NCBI GenBank assembly: GCA_903910495.1
Contig: CAIVZW010000146.1
Location: 1-7,726, forward strand
DNA length: 7,726 nucleotides
Direction of reading: 5' to 3'
DNA from: an uncultured beta proteobacterium
Lineage (GTDB): Bacteria > Pseudomonadota > Gammaproteobacteria > Burkholderiales > Rhodocyclaceae
The translations under genes were made by a program, and so were the position numbers. Positions 1-5,765 of the stretch are shown here, piece after piece (within the stretch, counting starts at the first letter, position 1; every line of letters begins with the position of its first letter). Below the pieces are notes generated by a model that saw nothing but the letters and a program-made list of their open reading frames with translations, ran no database searches and had not been told where the DNA came from.

Positions 1-662
1 ACTTCGGTCTGATGTGGTATTTCGACCTGACCCAGCGTGTGGGGCGTGTCGCCGAGTCGATGCGGAACCGCGGTGAGCGGCAGGAAGCTGTCCACCTGCT
101 CCTGCTCCGGAATATCGGTCTGCGCCACGGTATGCGAGAGAATAAACCCATCCATGCAGACCATGACCGGCATCATCACCGCCGCATCCTCCGCCAGCCT
201 GAAGGCGCACAGCACCGTATCAAACAACTCCTGATTGTCGGCACAGTAGAACTGGATCAAGCCCTGGTCGCGCAGCAACAGGGAATCGCCGTGGTCGGCC
301 CAGATATTCCAGGGCGGACCAAGGGTGCGGTTGGCCACCGCCAGCACCACCGGCAAACGCATGGACGCCGCGGCAATGCAGTTTTCAGCCATGTAGGCCA
401 GACCGTTGGATGATGTCGCGGTAAACGCGCGAGCACCGGCCGCTGCAGCGCCGATGCAGACTCCCATGGCGCTGTGCTCGCTTTCTACCTTTACCACCCG
501 GCCCTTCTCGATCTCCTGCAGGCAGAGATATTCCATGCACTCGGTCGACGGTGTAATCGGATAGACGCCGCTGCAAAAACCCCGTCCCCTGCGATTGGCC
601 CGTGCCGCCAGGGTCGCGGCAAGGGCGGCGCCATGATTGGCACTGAGCAATTTCAGAGACAT
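1..662 (-). CDS. 2-oxoacid:acceptor oxidoreductase, alpha subunit (partial, C-terminus beyond left edge)
   Basis: The 220 visible residues are the N-terminal part of a pyruvate/2-ketoacid:ferredoxin oxidoreductase alpha subunit (PorA/KorA/PadG type). With a TPP-binding beta subunit this enzyme oxidatively decarboxylates a 2-oxoacid to an acyl-CoA. The family signature YPITPSTE is at about residues 31-38. It is followed by a conserved VESEHSAMGVCIGAAAAGAR stretch and then the T-SSNGLAYMAEN segment, where the family binds the substrate and packs against beta. The ATG at 660-662 is preceded by AGGTGA (667-672) four bases upstream. The start overlaps the stop of the upstream fusion gene by 10 bases (653-662), so translation is probably coupled. 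No stop is reached before position 1, and the beta subunit is expected beyond it. Family assignment is firm. Substrate (pyruvate, 2-oxoglutarate, phenylglyoxylate, indolepyruvate or another) cannot be decided. Confidence 0.88.
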   Translation of the reverse strand, partial: MSLKLLSANHGAALAATLAARANRRGRGFCSGVYPITPSTECMEYLCLQEIEKGRVVKVESEHSAMGVCIGAAAAGARAFTATSSNGLAYMAENCIAAASMRLPVVLAVANRTLGPPWNIWADHGDSLLLRDQGLIQFYCADNQELFDTVLCAFRLAEDAAVMMPVMVCMDGFILSHTVAQTDIPEQEQVDSFLPLTAVPHRLGDTPHTLGQVEIPHQTE

Positions 663-2941
663 GAACTCACCTCTTGCTTGTTCTTTTCGTGCATCTCCAT
701 GGCGCTGCGCGGGCATTCCGCCACGCACATGCCGCAGCCCTTGCAGTAGTCAGCGTCAATCCGGTAGCCATCTGCGCTGCGGGTGATCACTCCGTCCGGG
801 CAATAGATCAGACAGGTGTCGCACTGCGTGCATTGCCCGCAGGAAAAGCACCGCCCGGCTTCTTCCGGCCCGGCGAGGCCGAGACTGGTTTCTTCGAAAC
901 CGCCTCTGCTTGTGGAGAGTGGGAGTTCCTTGTCGCGATGTGGTGGCACGACCTCGAAATGGGAGAAGCGGATCTGCCCTGGTGCCACCGGGTTCTCGGT
1001 TTCCCGGAGTACTTCACCCGGCTCGCCGGTGAGCCGGGCCAGTGCCGAGAGTGCGACTCGCCGCCCGTTGCCGATGGCGTGGGTCACCGTTCCATCGCCG
1101 CTCGCGCAGTCTCCGGCAAACCATACATCGAGGGCCTGATCGCCTTGCCAGGCGCGACCATCGCGCATCTGCCAGAGGTCGGGCAGAAAGTCCATTGTGC
1201 TGCTCTGGCCGAGCGCCAGGAGAACTTTGTCGCACGCGAGGCTGGACGTGCGCTTTGTCACCACCGGGCGCCGCCGGCCGCTCTCGTCGGGCGAACCCGG
1301 CTCGACTTCAGCAATGAGCACCGCTGACACGGTGCCATCGCCCGTAAACGCCACCGGCTGCCGATGCAGCAGCAGGCGCACGCCTTCACGCTCGGCGCTT
1401 TCGATTTCTTCGGCGATGGCCGGCATTTCCTCGCGGCCACGGCGATAGACGAGTTTCACCGAAGCCGCGCCGCAACGCAGTGCCGTACGAGCGCAGTCGA
1501 TCGCCGTATTGCCGCCGCCAACGATCACGACGTGTCCCTGCAACTCGACCTTGCCCAGCTTCACCCGGCCGAGAAAATCCAGACCCTGCTTGACACCGGC
1601 GAGCCCGGCGCCGTCGACGGCAAGGCCCAGGGCCGGGCCGAATCCGGTACAGACGATCAGCGCGTCGTGCTCGCCTTGCAGGCGCAGCAGGTCGGCTTTG
1701 CCCAGGCGGGCATTGAAGTGCGCCTCTACGCCCAGCCTCAGGATGCGCTCCAGATCATGCTGCAAGACCTCCTGCGGCAGCCGAAAGGCCGGAATGCCGT
1801 TGCGCAATACGCCGCCCAGCGCCGGACCGGCTTCATGGATGGTCACCGCGTGACCGCGCAAGGCGAGCTGGTAGGCGGCGCTCAAGCCCGCCGGGCCGCC
1901 GCCGACCACGGCAAAGCTTAGGCGCTGTATCGCCGTATGCTGCACCAGTTCCAGCTCCGAATGATCGGCTATCCAGCGCTCCAGACTGCGGATATTCACC
2001 GCACCGTCGAATGCCTCACGGTTGCAGGCACGCATGCACGGCGCCGGGCAGACCCGGCCGCACACCGAAGGAAGGGGCTGCGTGCGCAGCAATACGGCCG
2101 CCGCCGCCTCCGTTCCTTCATTCTTCAACGCCTGAATGAATCCCCTGACATCGTTGCCTGCCGGACAGGCCAGGTTGCATGGGGCCGGATGTTCGTGATA
2201 CTGCGGAGCCTGGCTGCTCCATGATCCGGTCTTGAGCGTCACCGGAGAATCTGCGCAATGCTCGGTCGTCGGCATGACCGGAGGAAACGCGGCAGGCAGC
2301 GTCGTCGAAGCAGAAGCGGCTGGATTGGCATCGGCCTGAGTAGGTACTCGTATTTGCACCTGCTCGTAGGCTTGCTCAGCGGCGGCCAGATCGCCACCAA
2401 GGCCGAGCGAAACATAAGCCATTTCCAGTGCGCTCAAAGGCAGTCCGAGCAGGCGCGCGTAGGCTCCGAGGATGGTTGTATTGATGATGACGACCGAGCT
2501 GCTGCCGATGCCGTGTTCGCGCGCTATCGCCGTGGCGTCAAGCACGCCGAATCGATACTCCGCATATTGGCCCGCGTAGGACTCCAGAGTCGAGCGTGAA
2601 TTGAGCAAGAGCAGCGCACCGGGTGCCGTGCCTGACAGAACCTGGGGGCCCATCAGAGCCTCATCGAGAACGATCAAGTGGTCCGGTTGGTAAACCTTGT
2701 TGCGGTTGGAAATGGCCAGGCGATCGACACGGGTATAGGCCTGGATCGGCGCTCCCGAACGTTCGCTGCCATAATCACCGAAGGTCTGCACGTGCAAACC
2801 CATCTGGGTATAGAGCGAGGCAATCAGTTTGGCGCAGGTCACACCGCCCTGCCCCCCTCGGCCGTGCACCCTCACTTCCAGTGGCAAGGACAAATAGTCA
2901 AGATCGGGAGCAACTGTTTCGAGCGAGGAATTATTTTCCAT
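653..2941 (-). CDS. Fused 2-oxoacid oxidoreductase gamma subunit / GltD-like FAD-NAD(P) oxidoreductase / 2[4Fe-4S] ferredoxin
   Basis: This single 762-aa chain carries three modules. Residues about 20-200 are a POR gamma domain (GRGGQGGVTCAKLIA at 28-42, GDYGSERSGAP at 55-65). After an Ala/Pro/Thr-rich linker (about 201-245) comes a glutamate-synthase-small-subunit-like module: an Fe-S N-terminal domain with C255, C259, C294, C298, C302 and C306, an FAD Rossmann motif VVGGGPAG (345-352), an NAD(P) motif VGGGNTAIDCART (474-486), and the closing FAD motif FAGDCASGDGTVTHAIGNGR (608-627). Residues about 698-744 hold two [4Fe-4S] ferredoxin sites: C704/C707/C710/C714 and C733/C736/C739/C743. The protein should pass electrons from the alpha/beta 2-oxoacid site through the clusters and FAD to NAD(P)+, or the reverse. 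The ATG at 2941 has no Shine-Dalgarno and lies one triplet after the stop of a small upstream ORF. YRRGREEMP at 499-507 resembles the NADPH-contact region of GltD, but cofactor preference is uncertain. Confidence 0.93.
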   Translation of the reverse strand: MENNSSLETVAPDLDYLSLPLEVRVHGRGGQGGVTCAKLIASLYTQMGLHVQTFGDYGSERSGAPIQAYTRVDRLAISNRNKVYQPDHLIVLDEALMGPQVLSGTAPGALLLLNSRSTLESYAGQYAEYRFGVLDATAIAREHGIGSSSVVIINTTILGAYARLLGLPLSALEMAYVSLGLGGDLAAAEQAYEQVQIRVPTQADANPAASASTTLPAAFPPVMPTTEHCADSPVTLKTGSWSSQAPQYHEHPAPCNLACPAGNDVRGFIQALKNEGTEAAAAVLLRTQPLPSVCGRVCPAPCMRACNREAFDGAVNIRSLERWIADHSELELVQHTAIQRLSFAVVGGGPAGLSAAYQLALRGHAVTIHEAGPALGGVLRNGIPAFRLPQEVLQHDLERILRLGVEAHFNARLGKADLLRLQGEHDALIVCTGFGPALGLAVDGAGLAGVKQGLDFLGRVKLGKVELQGHVVIVGGGNTAIDCARTALRCGAASVKLVYRRGREEMPAIAEEIESAEREGVRLLLHRQPVAFTGDGTVSAVLIAEVEPGSPDESGRRRPVVTKRTSSLACDKVLLALGQSSTMDFLPDLWQMRDGRAWQGDQALDVWFAGDCASGDGTVTHAIGNGRRVALSALARLTGEPGEVLRETENPVAPGQIRFSHFEVVPPHRDKELPLSTSRGGFEETSLGLAGPEEAGRCFSCGQCTQCDTCLIYCPDGVITRSADGYRIDADYCKGCGMCVAECPRSAMEMHEKNKQEVSSCL

Positions 2942-2944
2942 AAG

Positions 2945-3028
2945 TCAGTCGCAGATCAGGCAACAATCCCTGTCACGGACCAGCAAGCGCGCTTCCCTGG
3001 TCTGCAGACTTGTCGATTCGTGTAACAT
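2945..3028 (-). CDS. 27-aa Cys-rich leader ORF upstream of the oxidoreductase operon
   Basis: A short ORF starts at ATG 3026-3028 and ends at TGA 2945-2947. It lies in the same frame as the 762-aa fusion protein, whose ATG follows after one CTT codon. It begins MLHESTSLQTREARL and ends with DRDCCLICD, so three of its last six residues are Cys. It has the best ribosome site in this part of the window: GGAGG at 3036-3040, seven bases from the ATG. The fusion gene itself has none. This suggests that ribosomes load here and re-initiate on the main ORF. Cys-rich leader peptides controlling sulfur or Fe-S genes are known elsewhere; that role here is inference. I do not recognise the peptide family. 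The alternative is a non-functional remnant of an N-terminal extension. Confidence 0.5.
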   Translation of the reverse strand: MLHESTSLQTREARLLVRDRDCCLICD

Positions 3029-3035
3029 GACACAA

Positions 3036-3040
3036 CCTCC
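3036..3040 (-). promoter_or_regulatory. Strong Shine-Dalgarno of the leader ORF
   Basis: The minus strand reads GGAGG here, seven bases before the ATG at 3026-3028. This argues that the operon's first translated codon is the leader ORF, because the annotated ATG at 2941 lacks any purine-rich site in the preceding 20 bases. Confidence 0.6.
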
Positions 3041-3081
3041 AGAACTCGATTGGATTGCCATTCCGGCAAACCCTATTAAGG

Positions 3082-3110
3082 ATTCTAAGTAGCGTAGCAT
3101 GCGAATTCAA
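3082..3110 (-). promoter_or_regulatory. Predicted sigma-70 promoter of the 2-oxoacid oxidoreductase operon
   Basis: On the minus strand, TTGAAT (3105-3110) is the -35 box and TAGAAT (3082-3087) the -10 box, separated by exactly 17 bases. The -10 matches consensus at five of six positions and the -35 at four. Transcription would start near 3075, leaving a leader of about 47 bases before the small ORF at 3028. The imperfect -35 fits a promoter that needs an activator, and a LysR-type regulator is encoded divergently. This is a reading by eye, not tested. Confidence 0.5.
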
Positions 3111-3126
3111 TCGCGATTTTTTTGGC

Positions 3127-3140
3127 ATTCTTGTTAGAAT
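3127..3140. promoter_or_regulatory. Candidate LysR-type operator (ATTCT-N4-AGAAT)
   Basis: A perfect 5-bp inverted repeat with a 4-base spacer lies in the divergent region. Its centre is about 58 bp upstream of the predicted start site of the oxidoreductase operon and immediately before the lysR start codon. LysR-type regulators commonly bind a dyad near -65 of the activated promoter and repress their own gene from the same site. The spacing differs by a base from the classic T-N11-A, so this is a candidate only. Confidence 0.4.
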
Positions 3141-3147
3141 TTTTCAC

Positions 3148-4050
3148 ATGTCGAAACGTCTGCCGTCGCTCAACGCCTTGCGCGCCTTCGTCGCGGTCGC
3201 CCGCCACGGCGGTGTTTCACGCGCCTCCGAAGCGCTCAACCTGACGCACAGCGCGGTCAGTCACCAGATCCGTGCCCTGCAGGAAGAACTCGGCGTATCT
3301 CTGTTCGACAAGGCCGGTCGCGGCCTGAGACTGACCAGCGAAGGCAGCCGCTTTGCCGCACGTGTCGAAGCCGCGTTCGCCGAAATCGAGGACGCCACCC
3401 ACGAGATTGGCGCCAGTACCCACAAGCGGCTGCGCATCAACACCATTTCCTCGTTCGCCGCCTGCTGGCTGCTACCGCGGCTTGGCGACTTCATCTCGTC
3501 CTGTCCCGATATCGACGTCGATGTCCAATCGACAAACAAGCCGACCGATCTAAAGAGCGGCGACGCCGATGTCTGGATCGCTTTCGGTACCGGCCCCTAC
3601 CCTGGCCTGTTCTGCGAACTTCTGTTGCGCGACTGGTTATTCCCCGTTTGCTCGCCGGAATTCGCCCGGCAGTACAAGCTGCACGATCATGCCTGGATCG
3701 ACGGCGTGCCGCTGATGCACTCGGATTACGAACCGTGGTCGTTGTGGTTTCCCGCCGCCGGAATCACGGCCAGGGAACCCGAGCACGGCATCATGTTCGA
3801 CAATTCAGCGCTGATCCTGCAAGCCGCGATCAAAGGGCAGGGACTCGGCCTGGTCCGCCACTCGCTGGCATATGACGACCTTATCGCCGGACGCCTGGTA
3901 CGCCCGTTCAGCGCTTACGTCGATTCTCCGATGTCCTACTTCTTTCTGTGCCGGATGGATATGCTGGACACCCGGCCCGTCACTCGTTTCCGGCAGTGGA
4001 TCAAGCATCAGATTGCCGACTTTCCTACCAGCATCGACGGACCGGAATGA
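3148..4050 (+). CDS. LysR-family transcriptional regulator, GcvA-like
   Basis: This 300-aa protein has a typical LysR length. The N-terminal winged HTH (residues about 6-65) contains LNALRAFVAVARHGGVSRAS and SAVSHQIRALQEELGVSLF, as in the GcvA/AmpR subgroup. The co-inducer domain follows, with LLPRLGDFISSCPDIDV at about 108-124, then DVWIAFGTGPYPGL and LFPVCSPEFARQY, also typical of GcvA-like members. I chose the ATG at 3148 rather than an in-frame TTG at 3055, because the family begins a few residues before LPSLNALRAF and the extra 31 residues have no family character. The ribosome site is weak. The gene is divergent from the 2-oxoacid oxidoreductase operon, so it most likely controls it in response to a substrate or a related acid. 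The ligand is unknown. Confidence 0.92.
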   Translation: MSKRLPSLNALRAFVAVARHGGVSRASEALNLTHSAVSHQIRALQEELGVSLFDKAGRGLRLTSEGSRFAARVEAAFAEIEDATHEIGASTHKRLRINTISSFAACWLLPRLGDFISSCPDIDVDVQSTNKPTDLKSGDADVWIAFGTGPYPGLFCELLLRDWLFPVCSPEFARQYKLHDHAWIDGVPLMHSDYEPWSLWFPAAGITAREPEHGIMFDNSALILQAAIKGQGLGLVRHSLAYDDLIAGRLVRPFSAYVDSPMSYFFLCRMDMLDTRPVTRFRQWIKHQIADFPTSIDGPE

Positions 4051-4121
4051 CCCAAGCCATCGGCGGAAATTGAAGTTTGTACCGTGATCGTTTGGGGTAA
4101 TTCCCTGCCATTTTCGACCCA

Positions 4122-4143
4122 CCCGTGTGGCACACCTGACGGG
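4122..4143 (+). terminator. Weak hairpin after lysR
   Basis: CCCGT (4122-4126) pairs with ACGGG (4139-4143) around a 12-base loop, followed by CTTTC. It lies 70 bases after the lysR stop. The stem is short and the T-run poor, so it may end lysR transcription or be fortuitous. Confidence 0.22.
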
Positions 4144-4151
4144 CTTTCGGC

Positions 4152-4188
4152 AAAGAAAAAGCCGCTGAACCTTGCGGATCAACGGCTT
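4152..4188 (-). terminator. Rho-independent terminator downstream of the tRNA remnant
   Basis: Read on the minus strand, AAGCCGTTGA (4188-4179) pairs with TCAGCGGCTT (4168-4159) with one G-U pair. There is then a T-T mismatch and two more C-G pairs around a GCAA tetraloop, and the stem is followed by TTTTTCTTTG. It starts 11 bases after the CCA end of the tRNA remnant. It is probably the original chromosomal terminator of the tRNA gene, which supports placing the ancestral chromosome on the left of the remnant. Confidence 0.75.
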
Positions 4189-4198
4189 CTCAATTCAG

Positions 4199-4244
4199 TG
4201 GTGGTGATGGGCAGAATTGAACTGCCGACCTATGGGTTATGAAC
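4199..4244 (-). pseudogene. 3' part of a tRNA gene (anticodon CAT), probable integration attachment site
   Basis: On the minus strand this 46-base stretch reads as the 3' part of a tRNA. It contains a seven-base anticodon loop TTCATAA (4243-4237), the 3' anticodon strand CCCAT, a five-base variable loop AGGTC, a perfect T-arm (GGCAG, loop TTCAATT, CTGCC; 4226-4210), acceptor strand CATCACC, discriminator A and encoded CCA (4201-4199). The matching 5' parts are absent. The bases preceding the loop are CTCAG instead of ATGGG, no D-arm is present, and no GGTGATG occurs upstream. The CAT anticodon allows tRNA-Met or tRNA-Ile2. A remnant running from the anticodon loop to the 3' end is the usual attachment core of elements that integrate into tRNA genes. 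The AT-rich element would lie on its 5' (right) side. Confidence 0.8.
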
Positions 4245-4298
4245 TGAGTATTGCTCATAAAAACATTATAAAACAGTTATTTAGGTGTATCAAATCAG

Positions 4299-4318
4299 AC
4301 TGTGCACCAAACTGTGCA
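4299..4318. repeat. Paired ACTGTGCA repeat next to the attachment site
   Basis: ACTGTGCA occurs at 4299-4306 and again at 4311-4318, 12 bases apart. The inner bases also form an inverted repeat TGCAC/GTGCA (4303-4307 and 4314-4318). The pair sits between the tRNA remnant and the stop of the 244-aa gene. It could be arm-type integrase sites, a regulatory protein site, or a weak hairpin ending that gene. Confidence 0.4.
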
Positions 4319-4325
4319 TAAGCTA

Positions 4326-5060
4326 CTAGGGCTTAACGCCAACTGTGCTGACTGGAAATAACCCTTTTGCCGTGTTGTTGATGATTGCGTCAGCTTTACG
4401 GTATAGCCTGCTCGCGGTAGCAGCCAGAACGTTCTTCATCATGGTATCGACTCCAGTCGAGTCCAATTCTCGGACCAAATCGTCGTCACGGATAATCTTT
4501 GAGTCCAGAGCAATCCGCCACCATGACTTCTTTGGCTCGGTCTGTCGAGCATCCCAAACTTTCAAGGCATTCTCAAGAAATTTACGGTCCACTTTACCCT
4601 GAACTGTATATCGTGCTTTGGAAGACAAGTTCGCTCGGACTCCGCGTTTATTCTTGTTCTTGTGGTGCCTTTGTAAGACCTTCGTGAACTCCTGCCTCAA
4701 GTGTGTTATTGGCAGATTTAGAGGCACTGATAAGACAAGGCATTCTGTGTTCTGAATATCAGCAACGTTGCCGTCGCGCAGTTCTTGAATCGTAGGCGTG
4801 GCAGGTTCGGCAAAGCAATGTACAGCACGACCTCCATGTAGCCACCATTCCCTAAAGTCGGACGTGCGCACATCTCCGAAATCTACGTATAGTTTTGCGC
4901 ATTTTCCCTTTCCACCCTGCTCGCACGTGCGCAAATAATCTGTATTTCGCCGCAGGTACTCCCACCACCAGTAATAGACGGACGACGTCCAAGCACTTTC
5001 GGGCTTTGGACGATCTTTACTGCCAAAAGTCGGGTGTTTATAGGGAAAGTGTCGCTGCAT
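4326..5060 (-). CDS. Uncharacterised aromatic-rich protein, 244 aa, mobile-element type
   Basis: I do not recognise a named family with certainty. The N-terminal part has a striking SVYYWWWEYLRRNTDY stretch (residues about 27-42). It is followed by a small Cys/Gly segment (CEQGGKGKCAKLY, 46-58), then FGDVRTSDFREWW (61-73) and FAEP (83-86). Proteins with this arrangement occur as hypothetical genes in proteobacterial integrative elements, as I recall. The second half is basic and helical (LRQEFTKVLQRHHKNKNKR, 121-139), suggesting nucleic-acid contact. No membrane segment, signal peptide or HUH or integrase motif is visible. The ATG at 5060 lacks a clear Shine-Dalgarno, but a good promoter lies 44 bases upstream. 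It is the gene nearest the attachment site, and it is divergent from the small-gene operon. Confidence 0.8.
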   Translation of the reverse strand: MQRHFPYKHPTFGSKDRPKPESAWTSSVYYWWWEYLRRNTDYLRTCEQGGKGKCAKLYVDFGDVRTSDFREWWLHGGRAVHCFAEPATPTIQELRDGNVADIQNTECLVLSVPLNLPITHLRQEFTKVLQRHHKNKNKRGVRANLSSKARYTVQGKVDRKFLENALKVWDARQTEPKKSWWRIALDSKIIRDDDLVRELDSTGVDTMMKNVLAATASRLYRKADAIINNTAKGLFPVSTVGVKP

Positions 5061-5103
5061 AGTCAGATTCGGATAAAAAGTATTAACACATTATATATTC
5101 AAT

Positions 5104-5132
5104 ATGATATGCAGGTAGTTAATATTTGCCAA
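5104..5132 (-). promoter_or_regulatory. Near-consensus promoter of the 244-aa gene
   Basis: The minus strand has TTGGCA (5127-5132) and TATCAT (5104-5109) separated by 17 bases. Each box matches sigma-70 consensus at five of six positions. The predicted start is near 5097, giving a short AT-rich leader to the ATG at 5060. This suggests the 244-aa gene is expressed in the integrated state. Confidence 0.6.
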
Positions 5133-5188
5133 AAAAGCGATAATGTTTTCAGTGGCGATCAATAACGAAAACCACTTTTTTCTTAATT

Positions 5189-5204
5189 CCTGTCAGTTGA
5201 CAGG
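5189..5204. promoter_or_regulatory. Palindrome CCTGTCA-GT-TGACAGG, candidate operator
   Basis: A perfect seven-base inverted repeat with a two-base centre lies 32 bases before the first plus-strand small gene. It contains TTGACA, a perfect -35 hexamer, at 5197-5202, but no clear -10 follows at 17 bases. It could be a repressor site for the small-gene operon (the ribbon-helix-helix protein at 7019 is a candidate ligand) or a weak hairpin. Confidence 0.4.
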
Positions 5205-5236
5205 GAGCTTTTAACTTAAAAAAGGAAAGACTATTA

Positions 5237-5413
5237 ATGAACATTAATCAATTCGAAATAAACGCTGTTTCAACCACCGTGGAATCAGCATCGGCAGCAT
5301 CGACCTACATCGAGAGATTCAATCAACTCGCAAAGAAAACCAGGGTAGAGGCAGAAGGAACACTTACACAAGCGCAGATTGATGCGAAGATAAAATACAA
5401 CTTACCTTGGTGA
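5237..5413 (+). CDS. Small uncharacterised protein, 58 aa
   Basis: The 58 residues begin MNINQFEINAVSTTVESA and end KIKYNLPW. The start follows an AAAGGAAAGA ribosome site (5221-5230). The protein is soluble, has no Cys, and looks helical with an Ala/Ser/Glu-rich first half and a mixed-charge second half. It resembles no family I know. The next gene starts 10 bases later and its ribosome site overlaps this stop, so the two are probably one operon. Natural spacing and a clean ribosome site argue that it is real. Confidence 0.6.
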   Translation: MNINQFEINAVSTTVESASAASTYIERFNQLAKKTRVEAEGTLTQAQIDAKIKYNLPW

Positions 5414-5423
5414 AGGAATCACA

Positions 5424-5666
5424 ATGAACAAAGATTGCCGCATTGACGTTTATCTAAACTCGCCTGACCCTGCCCATTCGGTGAAGGTTGGCTCCTTCAA
5501 GTTGAAGTCCGACCCGCGTGAAGAAGTCACAGAACAGATAGCAGTAGTCAGAGCAGAAGAGAAATACGGTGAGGAAGGTTGGGATACGATTCAGATCATA
5601 GAGATTAAAGAATCTTGTGTTCAAGTCCTTGGTAGGAAAAAAAGGAAGGTGAAGAAGGCGTCGTAA
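5424..5666 (+). CDS. Small uncharacterised protein, 80 aa
   Basis: The ATG is preceded by AAGGA (5413-5417), which overlaps the stop of the 58-aa gene. The protein reads as a small beta-alpha fold: alternating strand segments (CRIDVYLNSP, SVKVGSFKL), an acidic helix (about 30-52), another strand (DTIQIIEIKES) and a strongly basic tail (GRKKRKVKKAS). The basic tail could bind nucleic acid. No catalytic motif, signal peptide or membrane segment is visible. The family is unknown to me. It is probably co-transcribed with the 58-aa gene. Confidence 0.7.
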   Translation: MNKDCRIDVYLNSPDPAHSVKVGSFKLKSDPREEVTEQIAVVRAEEKYGEEGWDTIQIIEIKESCVQVLGRKKRKVKKAS

Positions 5667-5765
5667 CCCTATCGTAATCGCGCACGGTTTCGTTCAATGT
5701 GTGTCAGCGTTCAGCGTTTGTAGCCTTTGGCGATTCTTAGCATATTGTTATTTTTGGAGTCATTC

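Noticed and set aside
674..2599. Long plus-strand ORFs opposite the oxidoreductase (for example 674-1327, 1364-1921, 2258-2599)
   Set aside because: They are antisense shadows in GC-rich DNA of a gene with clear family motifs; their translations show no domain character.
2942..3028. Selenocysteine read-through of the in-frame TGA at 2945-2947, giving an extended oxidoreductase
   Set aside because: The gamma domain is complete without the extension, the TGA is followed almost at once by a normal ATG, and no selenoprotein hairpin is evident after it. A separate leader ORF explains the layout better.
3055..3147. TTG start at 3055 extending the LysR protein by 31 residues
   Set aside because: The extension has no LysR family character and would overlap the operator-like dyad. 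ATG 3148 gives the usual 300-aa length.
3217..4182. Minus-strand and off-frame ORFs over lysR (3217-3423, 3261-3539, 3648-3875, 3805-4182)
   Set aside because: They overlap a well-supported LysR gene, and the last also runs through the terminator and intergenic region.
4199..4275. A complete functional tRNA gene on the minus strand
   Set aside because: The 5' acceptor strand, D-arm and 5' anticodon strand are missing; the bases before the anticodon loop do not pair with the 3' strand.
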